64,000 bases of DNA from Septoria linicola (lineage: Eukaryota; Ascomycota; Dothideomycetes; Mycosphaerellales; Mycosphaerellaceae): assembly GCA_024114885.1 (NCBI GenBank), contig CP099425.1, positions 2,480,001 through 2,544,000 of the forward strand, read 5' to 3'. Both the position numbers and the translations under genes were made by a program. The notes beneath the pieces were generated by a model. It saw nothing but the letters and a program-made list of their open reading frames with translations. It was not told where the DNA came from and searched no databases. Shown here piece by piece: positions 59,441 to 64,000 of this stretch; the first letter of the stretch is position 1, and each line of letters opens with the position of its first letter.

Positions 59441-62400
59441 TAGTAAGGTAAAGGCCTACCTATATACTGTGCTTAGTAACTTTAGTATAAAAGTAAGGTA
59501 GTAGCTCGTTTCTAAGATAGTAATATTTACTCTACTTAATTAATTTAATATCCTACGGTCCTAGTATAGGCTCTTAGTCCTAGGACTACTAGTTTAAGCT
59601 CGTTACTACTAGTTAATATACGTATTATAAGACTATTACTCTCTAAACAGGTCTTGTTCTATAATAGCTACTCTTATACCTGCCTAGGAGGTTAGTATTA
59701 GAGTAGTTATTATCTATTAATAGAGCCGAAGGTAGGGCTATCTCTTCTCTCTTATACTAGGACTAGAAGCGCGGAGGGTAGAAGATAGCCTTAAAGCGAG
59801 AACTAATATACTATAAATATTAATAAGAGGCCTAAAGGAGCCTACGTAAGAGGCGACTTAAAGGGCTATAATAACGTAGAAGTCTCTAGAATATAGATAT
59901 CGCTCTAACCTGGAAAAGTTATAAACCTCTAGTACCTCTTAGTATAGATCTATTCGGCAATTATTGTATAGATAGTAAGGCGACTTACTATATCGAAGAT
60001 TTACTTAGGGTCTCTATACCTATAATAGTCTTCGATTAGACCTCGGTTTAGCGTAAGAACGCTCTCGTTCGGATAGCGTAGAAGCTATAGAATAGGCTAG
60101 ACCTATCTAGGCAATCTCGTATCCCCTAGTATATAGACTACTTAGAATAAGCCCTAGTACGGCGTTAGACGCTAATCGTTTAGCTAAGGACAATAATTAC
60201 GTCTAAGGCCCTAGACCCGGTATATAGTATAGGCTAACGTAATATTATACTACTATAGTTATATAGCGAATTACCCGAATAGGTAAGATAGACGCGCCTC
60301 GCTATAAACGGTCGAACTATACGACACGACATACCTTCGCTTATTAGGTATAATTAATATAGCCTCGGTATTATAAGAAAAGTTTAACGTTTACTTTTAG
60401 ACAGCTAATAAAATTTTAGACTCTTGTTTTTTTTAGTTATCGTTTTAAATAATAACTATATTTTATTTAAAAACCTAATTAAGGAGAGTATAATATACTC
60501 TTAGAATCTATTCGAACAAGCTCTATAAGTAAATTAGTATCTACTAGCCGGCCTATAATACTAGATAGTAGCTTATCTAACTAACTTAATAAGTAAATTC
60601 GAAGATCCCTAGTAAAGCTACTACTCGCTTTTACTTTATTCCCTCTACTAGACAACGATATGTCTATAGAAGCTAAGGACTAAGGAGGTAATAACCTTAA
60701 CCCTAACGCTAATATCTTTTAAAGACCGAACTTAGGAGGTAGACTATCTACGTTATAGTTCTAGCTACTTATAGAGACTATCTATATAACCTAGAGCTAG
60801 AAGGTAATTGTCGCTTAGGTTCTACTAATACCTAGCTCGGACTAGAATCCCTTCTTTAATAGAGAGAACGTAACCGAGTATATTAAGCGTTTTAAAGCAC
60901 TATATAGGAACTATACTATTCTACTTATTAATAATAATAAACAGCTTTACGAGAAGTTACTTACTTAGGTTACGGTTGTCTAACGTAGACGATACTAGCG
61001 CCTTAATAGTTTCTACGATCGAAACTACGCTAAGTTCAAGGAGTTAATTATTAAAAAATACTAAAAGTACGATAATATATATATACTCGGAAACCGCCGC
61101 TATATAGAAAACCTTTATAAGATCGACTATAGCGAGGATAATAATCTCTTAGAGTACTTGAGGTAGTTTATATTCTACTCTAATACTATGCCTACTTTAT
61201 ATATAGACGAGCGCTCTCGTACGCTTCTATTTATACAAGGCCTTCTATTTCGCTTCGGTAAGAGGCTCTAGGCCTATCTTAGGTTAGACCTTAATAATAA
61301 TAACTTAGATTATAGTAAACTCTTAAAGACAGCCTAGCGTTAGATTAATAGTAATAAGGACTTTAAAGTAGAAGTATATAACGAAGGTAGTAGAGACGTT
61401 ATATAGCTATATAAAGCGGTAAAGAAGTCCGCTCTAAGACTAAATTCTAAGTTTAACGCTAGAGAAACGGTAGTCTATAAAGGCTATAAACTAGTAAGCG
61501 TCGATAATATTACCGCCGGTATATAAGACCTCGTAATTACTACGATTCGTCGACTCGAAGAAGGAGGCCTATAGCTACTACGCTCGTTAATAGGATAGTA
61601 GGTAAAGTCTTACGATCACGACTATCTATACGTTCTAAGGCCTACTTATAGCTAGGAGATTTCGATTAATTTAGCTATAGTAGATAATAGGTTAATAATT
61701 AAGGCCTACGTAGCGATCGCTCTAAAGATTTTAGGTTATTAGATATATAGGCTCGAAGGCTATATAGCTACAAACTACGAGTACCTAAAGTAGTTTAAGA
61801 CTAAGGGCTTAATATATAGAGACCTAAAGACTAGTATTATATACTATAGAACGCCTCGTCTAGGTATAGAAAAGATACGATACTACTAGGATAAAGAGCT
61901 ACTAAAGCTGTAGGTATTAATAGAAGTATTAGAGTAGCGCTACGGAAGGATCTATCTTGAAAATATAGATCGTTTATTAACGCTAAGAGCGAGCTAGTAG
62001 AGGATAGCGAATAAGGTAGCTAGTATCGACGGTCCTATTAATATCGGCTAAGTCGCTTCTATTACGTAGGAAGATTAAGACGATCTAATCGGCGCCTACG
62101 TAGCTAGAGATAGCGTAAAGATAAAGTAGAACCTAAATCCTTCTCGTCTAGTCGGAAGATAGCTAATAGGAGTATAGAAGCGAATTACGACTTAGGCTAT
62201 AGCTATAAGAAGCTACGCTTACCGTTACTCTTATATTAAAGAGGTTAAAGATAAAAACTAGCTAGCTCCTTACCTTATAGATATAAGAGAGTTTAAGGAT
62301 TCTTAAACTTAGAGATATAATAACGATAAGGTCGAGGATAAGTAGATATACGACTACCTAAACAGTCTACTAGTTCTAGTCGCTCCTACGTATACTTAAA

Positions 62401-64000
62401 AGCGAAAGAAGGCTAAGGAGCCTCTAAAGACTAAGCGTACGGATAACTACCTTCGAGCTATATACGCTAATAATAACGCTAACGTCTTCTAGATAGATAA
62501 AATACTCGAATCTAAGGTCTAGTTAAGCTTAGTAGAGATTATTCTCTATAGCGAGCGAGTATTATATTTCTTATAAGGTCGTATTCCGAACGATATAGAT
62601 CTACGTAAGAAGCTTAATAAGCTCTATATAAAGAAGCGTACGAATAGAGGTAGTAGAGCTAAGATTAGCGTATATTCTCTACTATCTAAAGCCTTTAGTA
62701 AGTAGGTAGAGGAGGAGCTAATAAAAGCTGTTTTAGTAACTAATATTAAGGCCTTCTAGGCTACCGCTATAGCGATTAATATAGTGAAACCTAGGCTCGC
62801 TTCTAAGCTTTACGAGCGAACTAATAATATCCTTCTATCGTTTAATAATATCTATTAAATTATTCTAAGTATCTATATACCTACGAAGTATAGACCTCGA
62901 ATAATAGCTTATAAGTCTTTAATCGACGAGGGGGCTAAGTTAATAATTATACTAATCGAACATGTTCGAAAGCTTCAAGTCGGTATAACCTTTTTTAGTA
63001 ATATTACTATAGGAGGAGTTAAAGGCAAGGTTACTTTCGTTAGGTACTACTTAGAGGTATTAATCGATACCTTTAGCGTAAGAGTTACTATACTATTTCT
63101 AGTCTTACTAGCGAATAGCCCGATCTTACTTAGCTAGCTATAGGCGTAGCGAGTACGCCTAGCTTCTAAGAACTACGATAATAGCTCTTAGGAAGGCTTA
63201 ATTAGTACTCTAGACAGCTATATTGTTATATTTACTAGCTTTAATAGCTATAGTAATATACGTACTATAGAACAAGTACTAGGAAAAGCTAGAGTGTCGA
63301 GAAACTAGCTCTAGTCGATAGTATAAGATTAATTAGGGCTCTAACGCGTACGTCGCGTCTAGATTTAGTAGAAATTAGTATCTAAACTCTAACTTTCAGT
63401 AATTACTAGCTAAAGAATATAGAGTATACTATCGAGGACTCTAAATTATATAATAGCGAGGAGTAGGGAGAGAGATTATAAGCTTTTCAAGCTTCTACTA
63501 CCCTTTCTATATAAGGTTTAGTAGTTAGAGGTAAAAACTCTACTTAGGAGGGTTAGCTAGTAGAACGTTCTATAGTTACCTTTTTAAACGATAATTACGT
63601 TATACCTCCTATACTATACTTTAAACTATACTAGTAGTATAGATAGATAAGCGATTAGTACTAGTATTCGTTTATAGTTACCGACAGCCCTAAACTCCTA
63701 GAGAATTAAGTCTTTAACTACCTTACGTAGTAGTTATTGTATATAAAGGTAATTTACTTTAGAGATTATTTTATAGCAGACTTAATTAGACAAAGCACCT
63801 CTCTATAATAGTAGCTCGAGCTATTAAGACGAGTTAACTATAGCTAGACTTAAATATAGTATAACTATCTCGTAGCTATAGCCGTTAAAGGTAACGTCGC
63901 TAAATTTAGCTAAAATAATTAACTTAAGAAGCTTTTACTAGCTACTAGCGAAGCTAAGCTAGTTTATACTAGCGAGCGAGACTTATACTAGAGTATTAGA
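59441..64000 (+). mobile_element. Gypsy family B, second copy, 5' half (runs off the window)
   Basis: Likely LTR 59441-59725, then primer site TAGAGCCGAAGGTAGGGC, a long leader, gag from about 60840 (NVTEYIKRFKALY, then DYSEDNNLLEYLRQF) and a protease-like region near 62920-62990 (SLIDEGAKLIIIL, from a D-x-G active site). The segment SKNYDNSSQEG (about 63168-63200) parallels SKNYDDSTQEG in Gypsy A, so the two families are related. Polymerase lies beyond the window edge. It sits in the right LTR of Copia element 3. Confidence 0.82.

Noticed and set aside
24801..64000. TAG codons so frequent that a recoded genetic code might be imagined
   Set aside because: The same DNA lacks CpA/TpG on both strands in non-coding LTRs too, and genes at 1-24 kb use normal stops; RIP explains TAG from CAG and TGG.

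Overview
This window looks like a Pezizomycotina (filamentous ascomycete) chromosome, probably a Dothideomycete; that placement is inferred from gene content and style, not from any search. Genes carry short introns (about 45-70 nt) with GT...AG ends and YTRAY-like branch sites. There are HET-domain, BTB and UstYa-type genes and small secreted proteins. About 60 % of the window is repeat DNA stripped of CpA/TpG and filled with TpA, the signature of repeat-induced point mutation (RIP).

Region 1 (1-16.9 kb) is ordinary euchromatin with housekeeping genes: CHL1-type FeS DNA helicase (minus), VMA12-type V-ATPase assembly factor (minus, two exons), COQ1-type polyprenyl diphosphate synthase (plus, divergent from VMA12 over 263 bp), an ankyrin-repeat protein, a Kelch protein, a PIG3-like quinone oxidoreductase, a proline/serine-rich protein of unknown function (minus) and an RRP14/SURF6 ribosome-biogenesis factor. 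It is bracketed by two damaged genes: a BTB gene with an in-frame TAG at the left edge and a broken HET-domain gene at 15.1-16.9 kb.

Region 2 (16.9-24.8 kb) is sparse accessory DNA. It holds three small predicted secreted proteins (at 18.5, 20.3 and 24.3 kb), a frameshifted SAM-methyltransferase, and a four-exon UstYa-family (DUF3328) gene with both HxxHC motifs. Most of these are visible only after splicing. It ends with an exact 150-bp tandem duplication of the last effector-like gene's 3' end, whose distal copy carries CpA-to-TpA changes: the gene-to-repeat boundary is inside a duplicated gene end.

Region 3 (24.8-64 kb) is a nested, RIP-degraded transposon block. A complete Copia element (27607-33905, 278-bp LTRs, TSD ATTAC) sits inside an older copy of the same family. 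A 198-bp tandem repeat and an 18-bp minisatellite follow, then an unidentified RIP-damaged coding relic, then a minus-strand Copia 3' half. A Gypsy element (family B) cuts that half; a third Copia cuts the Gypsy; and an 11.3-kb Gypsy (family A, 442-bp LTRs, TSD ATAC) plus a second family-B Gypsy cut the third Copia. Matching LTR lengths and target-site duplications let the order of insertion be read directly. No tRNA, rRNA or CRISPR array was recognised.
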